DNA of 64,000 bases from Cercis canadensis (taxonomy: Eukaryota > Streptophyta > Magnoliopsida > Fabales > Fabaceae), in NCBI GenBank assembly GCA_003255065.1, contig QAOA01000060.1, positions 482,741 to 546,740 of the forward strand. Direction: 5' to 3'. The notes beneath the pieces are model-generated. The model ran no database searches, was not told the DNA's origin, and worked only from the letters and a program-made list of their open reading frames with translations. A program made the translations under genes and the position numbers. Positions within the stretch are counted from its first letter, which is position 1; each line of letters opens with the position of its first letter. Positions 46,101 to 58,824 of the stretch are shown here, piece after piece.

Positions 46101-49100
46101 AAAAAGACATGGTCACCCAAAAATCTGAATGGAGGAAATACTTAGCGTGAGCTTCACTTTCTGTGTCCTCCAACACCTCCAATAAATCTTTAAAATAAAT
46201 AAATAAAGAGTGGAAATCTAGATTATTTTTTTTTTTTATAAAAGGAAATTCTACATTATTGACTTAGATATAGGTGTGTCTGGTCCTTGTGACTCCCACT
46301 ATGTTTAGATACAATTTCTTTGTGCACATCAAGAAGCAAGGCTTCCCTTTGACTTGTGTCACACCAGTGCAGAAGACTTCTGATTTAGTCAAGCTAATTT
46401 TGGGCCGACTTATAAATATAGGGAAAAAAATTGTCCAGGATTGTCACTCATATTTTTACAGGTAGCTTGGGTGTGAAGGGCTTAATCAACTAGGTCATGG
46501 GTTTGCCATTATAGATCCGTTGTTAGTCAATAACTGTAACCTTGAATGCCTCTTTCCTTCAGACGACTCTAAGCTTGACTATGGTGCTTGAGTTTGCCTG
46601 CTATAATGAAAGTACTCTTAACATGAAGCATAAACAATAGCAAAAATTCATATGACCTTAAATAATCCATACTGCACATCAAAAGCAGCCCGTGTAATGT
46701 TCTCCATAAAATCTTTGAAAATTCCACCACCGTCAATTCCAGCTTCTTCGACTCCAAATTCATTGACAAAACTTACACGAATCTGCAAAACAACTAAAGT
46801 GATCACTCTTGCATGAACAGGAGGATCCCATAGACCAGAAACCAAGGAAATGGTTAAAAAATAAGATAGGCCTTAAAAAAAGAGACATTACCAATCCTCG
46901 AAGATCATCTTCTGACAACTGACTCATCTGATTATAAGCATCTTCCAGAATATGATCTCGTCTTATTCTGAACCGGTTTCTAGTAAATACAGCCTGTGAT
47001 CCTTGTCTTTGTCTCACTGCAGCTAGTTGAGACTGATGGAACAATTAATAGACGACAGTCACTGTTAAGTTTAAACTAATATAGGAAAACACTATTGATA
47101 AAAAATGAATAGAAGAAACTCCAAAAGTGGCTCTGTTAACAATGGTACTATCATAGAAATATCCATAATGCAAGAAAATCCAGATATAATGAAAGGAAAT
47201 TTGAGTAAAATACTTACAGTAAATATTTTAACCCTGCTAGTAAATGGTATCAAGAAAGGGGCCTGCTTCAGAATTTCATTTGCTCTTGTATTCTCTATTA
47301 CAGCCTGTGGAAAGAAGATTGTCTAACTACAAGACCAAGTTTTCACTTATATAACCTTAAAATTCAAAAAATAGAGCAAATACCTGAGAGATAAAGAAGT
47401 CATTCACCCCATCGGCATGGAAGTCACCAGGGGATGTAAATTGTCGCCTGTTGTTCCAATCTTGAAGCTATGGAAAGAAATTTGAAAAGCGAATAAGAAG
47501 AAAACAAAGCTAAACCATTATAGATACATAGTTATTAGAGGAAAATGCCTGTGTAATGAAAGATGCCAAGGCTCTTAGCATACAAAGATATTAGAATAGT
47601 AAGGAAAACCTCAAAAAACCAGACGATGGCTTCCAAGTGTAAAAAATAAATAAATAAAATAGTTATGTAACAACATGACTGTCTATACCTGGGAGAGGAG
47701 CTCAGAGACTACTATGCTAACCCTTTGTTGAATGAATTCAACAGTCTGCCTCTTACTAGCAGAGCTAAATTGGACAGGTTTCACTGAATTAGAAGATGTA
47801 TTATGATTCACCCACAGAAGCTGCCACAAAGCCTGCAGAAACAGCAAAGTTATAAATTAACTGCAACTGTCAAGCAGGTAACATTTTCACTAGGCATTAT
47901 TGCAATTCTTTTTTTTCTTGGTCAAAACTACCCTTTTTTCAAAATATAACAACATATTGTAGTTCTTTCAACTCGTACATACAAGCAGATATACAATTTT
48001 GCAAAGAATGAACACCTAATTCAGATCTTATTTACTATTCAAGGAAGCAAATTTCTATTTCAGCAATCTATTGATAAACTTTTTTTAAAAAAAATTAGGA
48101 GTTCAACCACAAAACTCCCAACAATTTTTCTTACAAAGATAGATAACCCAAACAGGTACCTGTTTCAATATAATGATGAGGCTTCTAATATCCTTCCGTG
48201 ATAGTGGCTTTTCCTGCTCATAGAATTCCTCATTATCAACTATCATCAGCATGTGCCTGATAAAATGAAAATAAGTTAGAGCATACTTAAATCGTCAAGC
48301 TCAAACTGGAATATGTTTACAATTAAAAAAAAAAAAAGGAATGTTAACAAAAACAGTGATGACAGAAAAGACAGTTATGCATCCATGAAAGAATTTATAA
48401 GATGAATCAAAGGTCTTACTTGTAGACAGGACAGAAGACAGCCAGAGGTAAGAGCCAACCGGGCGCATCACCTGAAAGGTATGCTAACCGCTCAGACAAA
48501 GATGACCATTTCTTATTCTCATGACATCTCTTCATAAAATTCCAAAGCATAGGAACAAGTTCAGTTCGGTAAGCGAGGACAGTCATAATCCGTTCAAGTG
48601 GCAGTGTGCTGAAGGTAACATGTAAAAACCCGCAAACTGCACCAACAGCTGCCACCTCTCTATCATCCGGTTCATGATCAGAACTATTGACAAACGAAAT
48701 GTCTCTAAATAGTATATTTGTCTGCATTACAGAAGTCACAATTTTCAATCAATTTTTTAAAGTAAATGCTGTAGATACAGATTACATTGGCCATGATGGT
48801 ATACCAGTTGCAGAAGAAAACGAGGATCTATGGAATTGCAAATTTGTTGCTCCAATTTCCTATCCAAAGCTACTTCTGTGGCATCATCATTTTCCATCAT
48901 ATCATCCTCAGCAATCATAGGACCTGAATTAACACTCCACCAGCTTAAGAGGAAATAATAAAGTGGGAGAACCATATCTCTTTTACATAAAAAAGATATA
49001 CTCAAAATATTTCAAAATATAAATTGAAGTATTTTCAATGAAAGAAGTTAAGATATCAAAAATCTTCAATTAAACAAAAATTAACTCGACCATATGATTG

Positions 49101-52100
49101 GAAGCCATACTTTCTTTACTGTCTCTATTTGATATTTTGATAGAAGGGAGTGCCTCCAGCAAAAACGTAGTAACCGCAGCAAGATCTATGGCCTGATTAT
49201 GGACATAAGGGAATCAACTTCAAAATCATGTTGAATTATTGAGTGAAAGTTTCAAACTTCGATTGCAGCAAGCAAATTAACCCCAAAAAAAGGAGAGGTT
49301 TACTTTCATTGTCATATGTTAAGAGCAGGCTTCACCCAACAAGATATAGAGATGTTAAAGAAAAAATATAAGGAGAGGTATAACCAACCTGTAGTGGAAA
49401 TATACTTAAGAGTATAACTATGTACAACATGAGTACATGAAAAGTAGCATAAAGGAGATAAAAGGATGCAAACACTTGTCCTTTTAACATGTCAATTTGA
49501 GAGTTACTAGAAGACTAGGCATTACAATAACATTTTGGTATACATATGCTTAAAAATTTATCTGTTTACAATTTTACACACATTTTATGCATATATCATA
49601 TGTGATTAATAACTTCTGCACTTATATAGTTGATATTTTGATCTATGCATATGCACACTTAAAAATTTCCATGCACATAATTAAGCATATATAGTCATGT
49701 TTAATTATTTGAAAATTTCGAGTTTGATCAGATGCTTGATAGATAATAGCTTCAGATTGATTTCATTCTGTTGAACTATAGAGGTCACTTGCAACTACAT
49801 TAAGCTGATTCAACTTTTCTTCGTGTTCCAACAAATGCAATAATTACAGTCTTATATTTAATGAAATGAAAAAAAGAATGTTCAATAAAAAATTATGTTA
49901 GTGTTTGAGATCATTTAACTGATAAATTAATCAAAATGAATTCAAATATACACTATAGCTGATCAAACTAAATTCAGCTCAGATATCGTTGTCCAGGCTA
50001 TCAAGCTTCAAGAAATTTGATCAAATCAAGTTTAATTCAATTTGATTCGACTCTATCACAGTCCTATCCATAATAGCAAAATGTGGTTATATCTCAAATG
50101 GCCATCAGTGGGATATATCAACTTGTAGGCTCTAATAGCTAGTGGTAAAAATCTGAAGGACTGCAATAAAATTGTAAGTAAGACTTTCCTCCACAACCAT
50201 CACTTTTGAGCCACAAATGAAAGACTCAATATTGCATCAGATAACTGAAAGGATGCCTTCAACCTATAGAAAATGATGCAATAATGGTAAAGCAATTTTA
50301 GTCTTTCTTGTCTTCTGTTTTTAGAAGATAACTTATCCTCTACCTTGGAGTTTTCTTTCTTTCTCCCTTGCTAAAAACCTTTTTTGAGTAAAGAAAAATT
50401 GTTGTTTCTAGGGGTGACGTCAAAGAGATTATGATCAAATCCGTTTAAAAAACTTATAACTTCTAACATATGATAGAGCAAGTATTTGTGAAGGTCGTGT
50501 GTAAGGCCATTTCAGTGGATGAGTTAAGTTTGGCACAAGTATCATTTCTTTCTCAAAGACTTTATTAGCAACTACATATAAGACAACAAAGATGTACAAC
50601 CCGTTAGGTGGCATTACACTAAGTACCAACAAGAGGAAAGGCCAGAAGTCCAAAACTCCTACTGCATTAAATGTATCTCCATCAAACACCAATCTCTTCA
50701 ACTAGAGAACTCATACGGTAAGATATATAAATCGTAAGATATATAAATCAAGTTAAATTGTGTATAATAATAACAGATGGTATATTATAATTAATCAGCT
50801 CTTTACCATATCAAATGAACAGTCGGGCTGAGACAAAGCAATTCCAGCAGTTTCTAATATATTTCCAAGAAGACAGGCAGAGCTAGGAAATTCCTTAGAT
50901 ATATCCTTAGTTAGCACATTCATCTGATTTTGCACGCATGTTGCAATTTGATGAATGTAATGTTGGCTCAGGCCCTGCGTTGCAAATACCTGAATACCAA
51001 AAAATAATTCAATTGTTTACAAGCCTTACCAAAATTAAAAGAAATGTTATAGTCTTTGGGACCATAGGCAACATCTCACCACACAAACGATCCTAAATGA
51101 ATGAAGATATAAGAAAGGCCTACTATTTACTGAGGACATGAGCAATAAAAGAAGCAAAAACAATAAGTCCCACTGGGCCAGTTTGTATGCCCCCATGTAC
51201 ATTCCAGTTAAAACTAAAAGTACATCTTTTTAAGTACTGCAGAGGTGCCTCAACTCATCTAACAATAAAGTAAATCATCTTTTTTCCATTGTCTAGTTGC
51301 TTATGAGTTATGGGAGTCAATATTTTTCTCACTTTGAGGATTATTATGAAAGTATGCACTACGTTATTTGATTTCGTATATTTCAACAGAGAGGAGCAGT
51401 TGGAGTTTTGAAGGTGCTAAAATTCACAAAAAGGAAGTACCTAAAGACTTGTTTCATTGGTTTCCCAAGAATTTAAACATCCAAGGAATTCCTACTTGAT
51501 TTTCTAGATTCTTTGAATTTCATACATTGTTCTCATTTTTTCACGTCCTTATCATTTACAAACACGTCCTTGTTGATTGATATCAGTCTAAAAATTTTAT
51601 CAATAAAAAGAAGCCCCACCAGATGGAATTTATACAACATATACCTCTCTTAAGTATGGGAAAAGATGCCACAAGAAAGGAATAGTAAAGATCTGGGATG
51701 AGAAACTAAAACTTGGGTCGATATGTGAGCAGATACATGGCTTCTGACCAATGTGACGAATTACAACAGTAAGCACACGCTCCAATGATGATCCTTTCCC
51801 ACTGGAGAAACAATTCTCTGCATTATCCTACAGCGGATCATTAAAGTAGTATAAGCATTTATCCATTGAATTAAACAATCGATTAAAAGAACATGGTCTT
51901 GAAAAACAGAACTAGAAAGAGTCAGGCAAACAATGTGACAAGGATGGTGCAAATAACTTCCATTGTATATTGGATTAATTGGCCTCATATTTCTTTACTA
52001 AATAAATTATTACATAATACATAAATAAGGAGAATATCAATGCAAAAGTGAATTTTAAAACACTGCAGCTGAGACATAACATAGTTAAAAGCAACATGAA

Positions 52101-55100
52101 CAAGTGTGTTCTCCAACAACCCTCCATAGATCTCAATACTTATATTTAAGTTACTGAATTCTGAAATTTGGATGCATAAATGGATTAACATGATTAATTT
52201 ATAATTTTTTCTTACATAACAAATTAAATCTCAGATCAAGAAAATGAACATCATTGTCGCTATAAATATCAGCTCCATTGTTGCACGAAAATCACACAAA
52301 ATATATTTTACACTCGAAGAAACACAATTAAAATTCAATCCAACAACATTAAGTTATCTACAAAGGAATCATCTTTTGTCCTCAGGAAAAATCAGGTGAG
52401 GCTAATATCAGGAATAACATGCTCCTATGGAAATTAAAGGTAAATACACATTAAGAGGAGGATTAATTTCAGAGAATATAAAAAATAAAAAAGGAGAAGG
52501 AATGGACTACATTAAATTGTTAAATAGAATATTACCTTCCCTGTAAGAATAATCTCTCTAAGTAGGGCGAATGCGTTTTTTTGGAAGAGATATCCTACTA
52601 TACTACAACTCCATGGAAGTTTAGGATCTATCAACAAAACTAAAACTTCCAATAAAGGGATAGCTGATGCATTAGATTCATTGGGACTCAATAAAAGTTG
52701 ATCCTTCAACTGATACCTGTCCAGTTAAAAACTAAATGAGCAATTAGCACTGGAACCAAAAATCAAATAGAAATATATAAGGATTTCCAAGAGTATTTTT
52801 TTATGTATTTTGCAATACATGAGAAGTAAATAATACAGCAATATCAAAACTGAAGGCAGAATATGTTTCCAGCAACATCAAAACCCAAGGCAGAAAATGC
52901 TTTAAGAAAAACTGCACGAGGATTTCAAGTTTCTAGGCCACTCAATAATGGAGTAAATACATCACCCACATAAATGCACAGAAGGAAGGAGGCACCATTT
53001 ATCTAATGAGCCTCATACGGATGTCATTTTGGGACTCCAATCTGTAATTATTGCATAAATTGAAATGGAAAATAATAAAGAAAAAAAGAAACCCAAAGTA
53101 AATAAACCTCCCAACCAAGCTATGCACAGTGGCTCAGGCATGTTTAAATATTGTTCCAATGTTATATTTTTCTATGCATAAGATAAGAAATGAAATAAGC
53201 CAGAGAGTGACACCACAAAGACGGGAATCAGACAAGAAGGATGCCACAAAGAAGTCAACAAGGAGGGGGGGAAAAGGAAAAATAAACATCTGAAAATTTC
53301 AGGTCAGGAAGAATCTAACAAATTAGAGAACGTTACAGCAAAGTTGTCATGATGGAGAATTTGAGATTTAGCTGAGTAACAGCAGCAGGTAAATATGTTT
53401 CAAACTCTCCCAAACCCAATGAACATTCTTCCCCATCAAACATCCTTCCATTTCTCTCTAACCAAATATATGATATGAAAGCAAAAAGGAGCATCTTTCA
53501 ACATGATGCTGCATCTCATATGACCAATTTCCTATATCAACTCCATACTCGCTAGTCAGCCATGCACTTCCAATGGTTACACCATCGAAGAAATATGCAA
53601 CAATACTCAAAAATACGAGTCCTGTACCTCAAAAAAGAATTATTGAAGGAATAATACTTTTTTCACTGACTTGACGTTTATACAATAACCAAAAAGAATT
53701 AATATTAATGATATGCTGAAAAGTCATAGACCTAACAAGGCTCTGTCTCCTGATCTGTGTGTGATGTGTTGCTCTGATTCAGAAATAATTGCCAAGCCAC
53801 CGTTTACTTTTGAAGCAGGCTTTTTGGCATTTTGGTTGGGTGTGCCCCTTTTTTGTTTTTTTGGATAAAATAAGAATTACATTAAGAAGAAGAAGGAAGC
53901 AGTACAAGAGGAGGATAAGCTATGCTCCTTAATCAAAACAGTAAAAGAAACAAATGAAAACAGAAAAAAAAATTCAGAATCAGAAAATCATCAACGTAGT
54001 AAGGCTGTTCAATCCCTCTGCATATCTGAAACCGAAATTCCCTTAAATAGACCATGAGCTTTGCACCAAATAGAAGCCAAATAACCTTGTCCCAAGTCAG
54101 CTGGTGGTGCAATGATGTATCCTTGAAAATACGAGCATTACACTATCCAAATGCACCATTGCACACTACAATAAAATTTTTGCCTCTTCTCCCCTGCCAA
54201 ATCCTCTAAAATTTGGATCCTTTTCTTTTGACTAAGTTTAAGGTTTTCGCTGAACGAAGGAGGGAACAATTTTATGAAAGCGTTCTAAGTATCCCATTTT
54301 TTAACGTCTACAGTTGGAGCAAGATGCTCGGACTTTTGAAGGGTTGGTTCCATGAAAAAGGTAAAGTCTTTGTCCTTAGACTTGCCTTGGGATAGGATTG
54401 CATTCAACCCATGGTTTCTTTCAGGGAGTCTCCTTGGTACACACGCAGAGAGATTGGAGAGATCTTTTGTATTAATGAATAAGCTTGTTTCTGCCTATGG
54501 TGGTGCAGGGGTTAAACTACGGCTGGACTGCCTTGGGGGAGCCCCTGCTGACCTACTGGCTACGACCTTAAAGAAGGTTCCAAACAAGGCTGCCCATCAA
54601 ATTCCCTCTTGGTAGAGGTTTGCCACAGGTATGAGTTCCTATGATACCACAAAGGTAGGGCCTCTACAGGACGGCAGCCCCACAATACCTTTTCTTGATT
54701 AGCAGAAAAAAAAATTTTAAATATGTATAGAACACATTCAACAAAAATCCAATGCAACACTAAGCAGGAATGGTAATATCATCCAAAACTAAATAAAAAA
54801 AAGTGCCATTCATCTTAGTGACCAACACAAGATACCAATCCATCAAAGTAAGAAAACACAATTAATTGGCCAGAAAATTTCCCAAGAGCCAAAGGCACAG
54901 AAAACATGAAATTAAAATAAGGCCAGGAAGCCAACCTATTCTGGTGTATGGCACGGATACAAGCATATACAAGTCGTTTCACTCGGCAGTTCACCAAAGC
55001 GCACATGGATTGGTAATCCACACCAGCAAAAAGTCTCACAACATCCCCTGTTGCATATATTCTCTACACAGTAAGTTTAATGCACAAACGGAAAGCTTAA

Positions 55101-57351
55101 AACAGCAAGAGAAATTAACAGAAGGCATAAACAACCACTTTTCCTGCAATTTGATCAGATTTGCTTTATTGGTGGGCAGAAAGATTTAAGGTACAAAGGA
55201 AAAGAAACAGAGTTGCCACTTTACAAAATTTAATGAAGACCATCATCATAGCCAAGTACAAGAAAGAAAGAGAATGCAAGAACCATGCCAAAAGGAATAC
55301 TAATTAACAATTACCACTATCTTGAAGACACTGTTGAAGCAATCGGCATGTTTGCACAAGAACTAAAAAATCATCAAGATTTTCTGCGTTAAAGAAATAG
55401 AGTAACTGGCGGAGGAAATCAGATTCTGCACAAAAAGCAATCCTGAAAGCAAAATAGATGGTATTAATATACTGGTCAGGTGAATGAAGAATCCAATCAG
55501 AGTACAAAATGTGCAATGCTCAAGTAAGATCATACCAGAATAAACTGTATCATCAATATTTTATGAAAATTCTGAGTGAAAGTAAATGAACAGTTTTCAA
55601 GCATCAGTTCAAGGATAAGTGGATGACAATCAAACTTCACCTGTCTGCATATTGGCAGTGTTTCCCATAGGTTCTATGGAACTGCTCCCGCACCTTAGAC
55701 TGTTCAGCTCTGAAAGCTTTTCTCCCTCTGAAGCATTTCTGTAGCTAGAATCAGTCAACAATTTGCAAGATATTTATGAAATTATATCCATTACCAACCC
55801 AGATTGATACACCACATTGATGTACCATCCCCAGAGTAGGCATGTATGCTATTGATTTACAATACATGTCAAACCAGAATCTAAGCAGCTAAACTCTAAA
55901 TTAAGGAAATGTGCAGTCTCACTTAGCTGTTTACATACAGAAACAATCATAAATTTTCAATACAAATATCACCGAATCATATCACCAACCAAAATGGAAG
56001 GTTAAAATAACTAATGGATCTCAGATAGTACAAACTGATATTTTTTACTGTGAAACGTATGGCATAATATTACTGACTTTTGCTACAAGGTACAAATCTA
56101 ATGCTACAAATTCATCAGAGATGTAATAGGAAGGAAAGAAGTGTACCAGGAATAATATCTTCCATGTTGAAATTAATATGTATGCAGTATACACTTTATG
56201 GGTTCAGTCAGATTTATTTTACCCACAAAGTTGTAACCCCAAAACCCTTTCAAATTATTCCCCTGAAAAATTTACCTGTAACAAGGTGGGAATGAGGGAG
56301 GTGTGGAGGGGAAGGGAGAGAGATTCAATTACTAGATTACCTCCTAAGATGATGAGGGTGGGGGAACAGGTACACTGAAGCTGGGATTAAAGAACCTCCT
56401 TCTTAGAGAGTAGTCTCAGTATAAGATCAACAATAAATATAAAACCATCCTCCTACATTTCACAGGGATGGTGGATGGTACAACCAGTTGAAATCATTAT
56501 TTTAATCACTTGTGATAACTTGGTGCAACTACTACTCACCAAAGCTCGATTCCCTATTTATTCACTTCATAATGATGACATGATGTTCGTATACCTAGGC
56601 AGAATAACCATCACCACTGTGCATATTATTCCTGATATAAGGAGGCACATAGAATGCTAAAACAATTGGGCTTACATGCATGTTTGCATTTCTGAGCTTT
56701 GGCCATACAGCAGAATGAAAGACAAAACAGCACGTGGACTTCTCTTTAAAGACAGGAACAATATAAATTGTCACAGCTAGCTACATTACAGTAACAGCAT
56801 CACACTATGAAGGCATTATAAAGAAATCACAGTCATAGATGCAATACGTAGTCCATTCTTTCTGGCAATGCTTCTATTGCAAACATCTCACTGAACTTGT
56901 TTACCCTTCAATTATTTCAAAGTTACAGTGAAAAACTTTGGAAAGTAAACCTAAAGTTCAATTCTAAACATAGTTACACTGAAAGACATTGGAAAATGGA
57001 AAATAATCCTAAAGTTCAATTCTCTGCAACGTAGATGCAGTTGGCAACTTGGCATGCACTTTACAACATCATTATCTGAAAAATGTAGCAATTTCTTCAC
57101 TAGCTACCAAACTTTATAGAAATTTGTTGAACAAATTATGATTAACAACCAATTGCAAGATTAGAAGTAAGTAGATTGATTTTGAAGCAAACCTGAATTT
57201 TCACTGCAGCAGAGTTCTGCTGCCGTAACCATAAGCGCCGGTTCCGCTCTAATCTCGTCTGCTCGAGGAGCTTCTGCCTATCCCTTTCCTTTGAGCTTCG
57301 GCCACCTAAATCAACACGCTTCCGAGTAGATGGATCGCCGGTGAAGAACAT
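40134..57351 (-). CDS. UPL6: HECT-type E3 ubiquitin ligase, UPL6 / UBE3C family, 26 exons
   Basis: Exons (minus): 57193-57351, 55641-55738, 55315-55442, 54936-55047, 52536-52716, 51645-51827, 50807-50989, 49111-49192, 48805-48923, 48420-48721, 48160-48256, 47689-47832, 47384-47467, 47218-47304, 46892-47032, 46657-46782, 45079-45177, 44835-44902, 43691-43757, 43305-43475, 43125-43214, 41441-41521, 40908-40981, 40758-40829, 40520-40609, 40134-40200. All are in phase, giving 1034 residues, about the size of Arabidopsis UPL6. The start MFFTGDPSTRKRVDLGG is shared with the family. An IQ motif (about 50-72, AVKIQKCFRGRKAFRAEQ) may bind calmodulin-like proteins. The HECT domain (about 680-1034) has DGGGIFKDFMENI, GTLLAKAMFEGILVDIP and the catalytic Cys1002 in LPTSATCMNLLKLP, ending AGFDLS. 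It passes ubiquitin through a thioester to substrates; animal UBE3C works with the proteasome. Two LINE pieces and a MITE sit in introns without breaking exons. Confidence 0.95.
42750..42982. mobile_element. Mutator-type MITE in a UPL6 intron
   Basis: A 233-bp fold-back element in the intron between exons 21 and 22, with arms of about 95 bp (GAGTAAACTGTCATTTGC... and its inverse ...GCAAATGACAATTTACTT). It has perfect 9-bp target duplications GTATATTTA at 42741-42749 and 42983-42991. The terminal GAGTAAA.CT and TCCTTGAAAGA words resemble the ends of the larger element at 2347-4350, so the two may share a transposase source. Confidence 0.88.
44200..44590 (+). mobile_element. 5'-truncated LINE, 3' end of ORF2, in a UPL6 intron
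   Basis: In the intron between exons 18 and 19, opposite to the gene. The frame around 44235-44507 reads a string typical of the end of plant LINE reverse-transcriptase polyproteins: FLCQCAVYAVIWCFWLEWNACIF, then MHLASLWCYVHGLF. It stops, then continues about 80 bases to a TTTATTAAAAAAAAC tail. The 5' part of the element is absent, as usual for target-primed insertion. Confidence 0.75.
53850..54195 (-). mobile_element. 5'-truncated LINE 3' end in UPL6 intron 4
   Basis: Read on the minus strand, degenerate frames give ARIFKDTSLHHQLTWDK-like, WLASIWCKAHGLFKGIS-like and SDMQRD-like strings, the same protein end as at 44200. They are followed by a CTTCTTCTTAATGTAATTCTTATTTTATCC tail region and a T/A-rich end at about 53860. 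Frameshifts and stops are present. Intron 4 (52717-54935) is 2.2 kb, partly because of this insertion. Confidence 0.6.
54196..54720. other. unusual GC-richer block in UPL6 intron 4
   Basis: Less AT-rich than the rest of the intron. It contains open frames (54213-54395 and 54352-54615 on +) with no family that I recognise. It is probably part of a decayed transposon, judged only from its position next to the LINE end and its base composition. Confidence 0.3.
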
Positions 57352-57879
57352 GTTTCTGAGTTAGATATCCAATTTACGCCCTAATTTCCATAAGAACAAA
57401 CACCAAAGCACGCAAAGCGCGGTTAAATATCCTATGAGAGTTGGCTTCAGTTCGAAGAAATGGATTCCGATGAGAAACTTGCCCTAGAATCTGAGAAGCT
57501 GGAATGAAGAACAAACTGGTTTGGAACAACAGGGGAATTAGTGAAATGAAAGAAAAATTTTGATTTAGGAAATGAAAACAAATAAATATACGCACTATTT
57601 ATATATATTTATATAGCTGTATAATAGAATGTTTCTGATTTTCTGGAGCTTTCGCTTACTTTCCCGGGTGGATTGTGTACAAGGAAGTCTACTTAGAAAG
57701 TTGTACAAAGGTGCTGAAACCTGACGCGTTGAGGCAAAGAACAATACAAATGAGCACTATTAAGGAAGAAACTTCTATTTATGGCTGAAACGTTTCGTCT
57801 ATTCTGCACATTCTAAATTCTAGAACACTAATTTTTTAAATTGTAAAAGAAATTATTCGTAATATTTATATTAAATGAA
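57352..57879. promoter_or_regulatory. 5' flank of the UPL6-type gene
   Basis: 5' leader and promoter region for the minus-strand gene. A TATATATTTATATAGCTG stretch (about 57600-57620) is a possible TATA region about 250 bases from the ATG, which would imply a long leader or a leader intron. Confidence 0.4.
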
Positions 57880-58250
57880 GTTTTTTTTTTTTTTCCCTTC
57901 AAAGATAGATCAAGGTATATTCATTAATAATGAACAATTACACCAAAAAGAGGATAAACCCAATGAGGCACCAAAGCCAACAACACTAGCCAGCAAACAC
58001 AAGGTTACTACAGAAAACTAATAGAATCAACAAGAACTAACAAACCAAGCTAAAGAACTTGGAGCAGCACTCTCATTCTCACCATTTTGCTGCTGCCACT
58101 TTTCCATAGAAGCCACACACAAAAACTGACCAATTCCATCATAATCTTTGAAGCAAGCTCGTTAGAAATTGAACCTCCTCCTTCCTTGCTAAACCAACCA
58201 CTAGCAAGACTACATCTAAGGGGTGTTTGGTACAAAGATTTTTTTTTAGT
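57880..58250 (-). mobile_element. possible LINE-like 3' end with poly-A
   Basis: On the minus strand, sequence resembling the non-coding tail of plant LINEs (...TTTTTGGTGTAATTGTTCATTATTAATGAATATACC...) runs into GAAGGGAAAAAAAAAAAA at about 57880-57900. There is a short open frame (58050-58235) upstream with no clear match. The assignment rests on the tail shape only. Confidence 0.35.
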
Positions 58251-58556
58251 TCTTGGAAAACATCATTTTTGAGATTCTTATTCTCAGGAATGTTATAATT
58301 TATGTTTGATTGGTCATAAACATTCTTGGGAATGTTAAATATTTATTCTTAAAAATCTTATAATTTATGTTTAGTTCAAATGCTACTTTTTTAAGAATCT
58401 TAGTTATTTTTCCAAAAATACCCCTATTTAAATTTGGATGAATAAATAAATAAATTACTACTATATATTATTTTTATGTTGAGACTCATATATAACAAGT
58501 AATATAAAAAAAATACATTTTTTATGCACAAAGTGACAAAAATAAATATATATTTT
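58251..58556. other. intergenic, AT-rich
   Basis: AT-rich flank of the copia element. Diverged internal repetition is visible (GATTCTTA / GAATGTTA / TTATAATTTATGTTT words recur within 58270-58400). No gene. Confidence 0.4.
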
Positions 58557-58815
58557 TGTAGAAGAAGATAGAAAGAATAACTTGTTCTCTCATATATTTC
58601 TTTACAAGATTACAAGGGTATATATGCATGTATTGGTGATGGCTAATATCTATTGACCAAGTTAATAACCATTGGTCACTCTAAGGACTATTGGACAATA
58701 CACTACAATCTTACAAATAGGAAAAACTCTGATTACAAGTAACAAGGACAACTCTGAATTACAAATGTGTAAGAGAGTCAACAGCAGCCAGCATGGCAGC
58801 ATAGTACTTCCAATA
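58557..58815 (-). repeat. 3' LTR of the copia element
   Basis: 259 bp. It shares with the 5' LTR the words TACTTGTAATNAGAGTTTT, GTGTATTGTCCAA, GATATTAGCC and GCATATATACC. It ends TTCTTCTACA when read on the minus strand. Confidence 0.85.
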
Positions 58816-58824
58816 CTCCCCCTC
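58816..58824 (-). other. polypurine tract
   Basis: GAGGGGGAG on the minus strand, directly before the 3' LTR. It is the plus-strand priming site of LTR elements. Confidence 0.85.
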
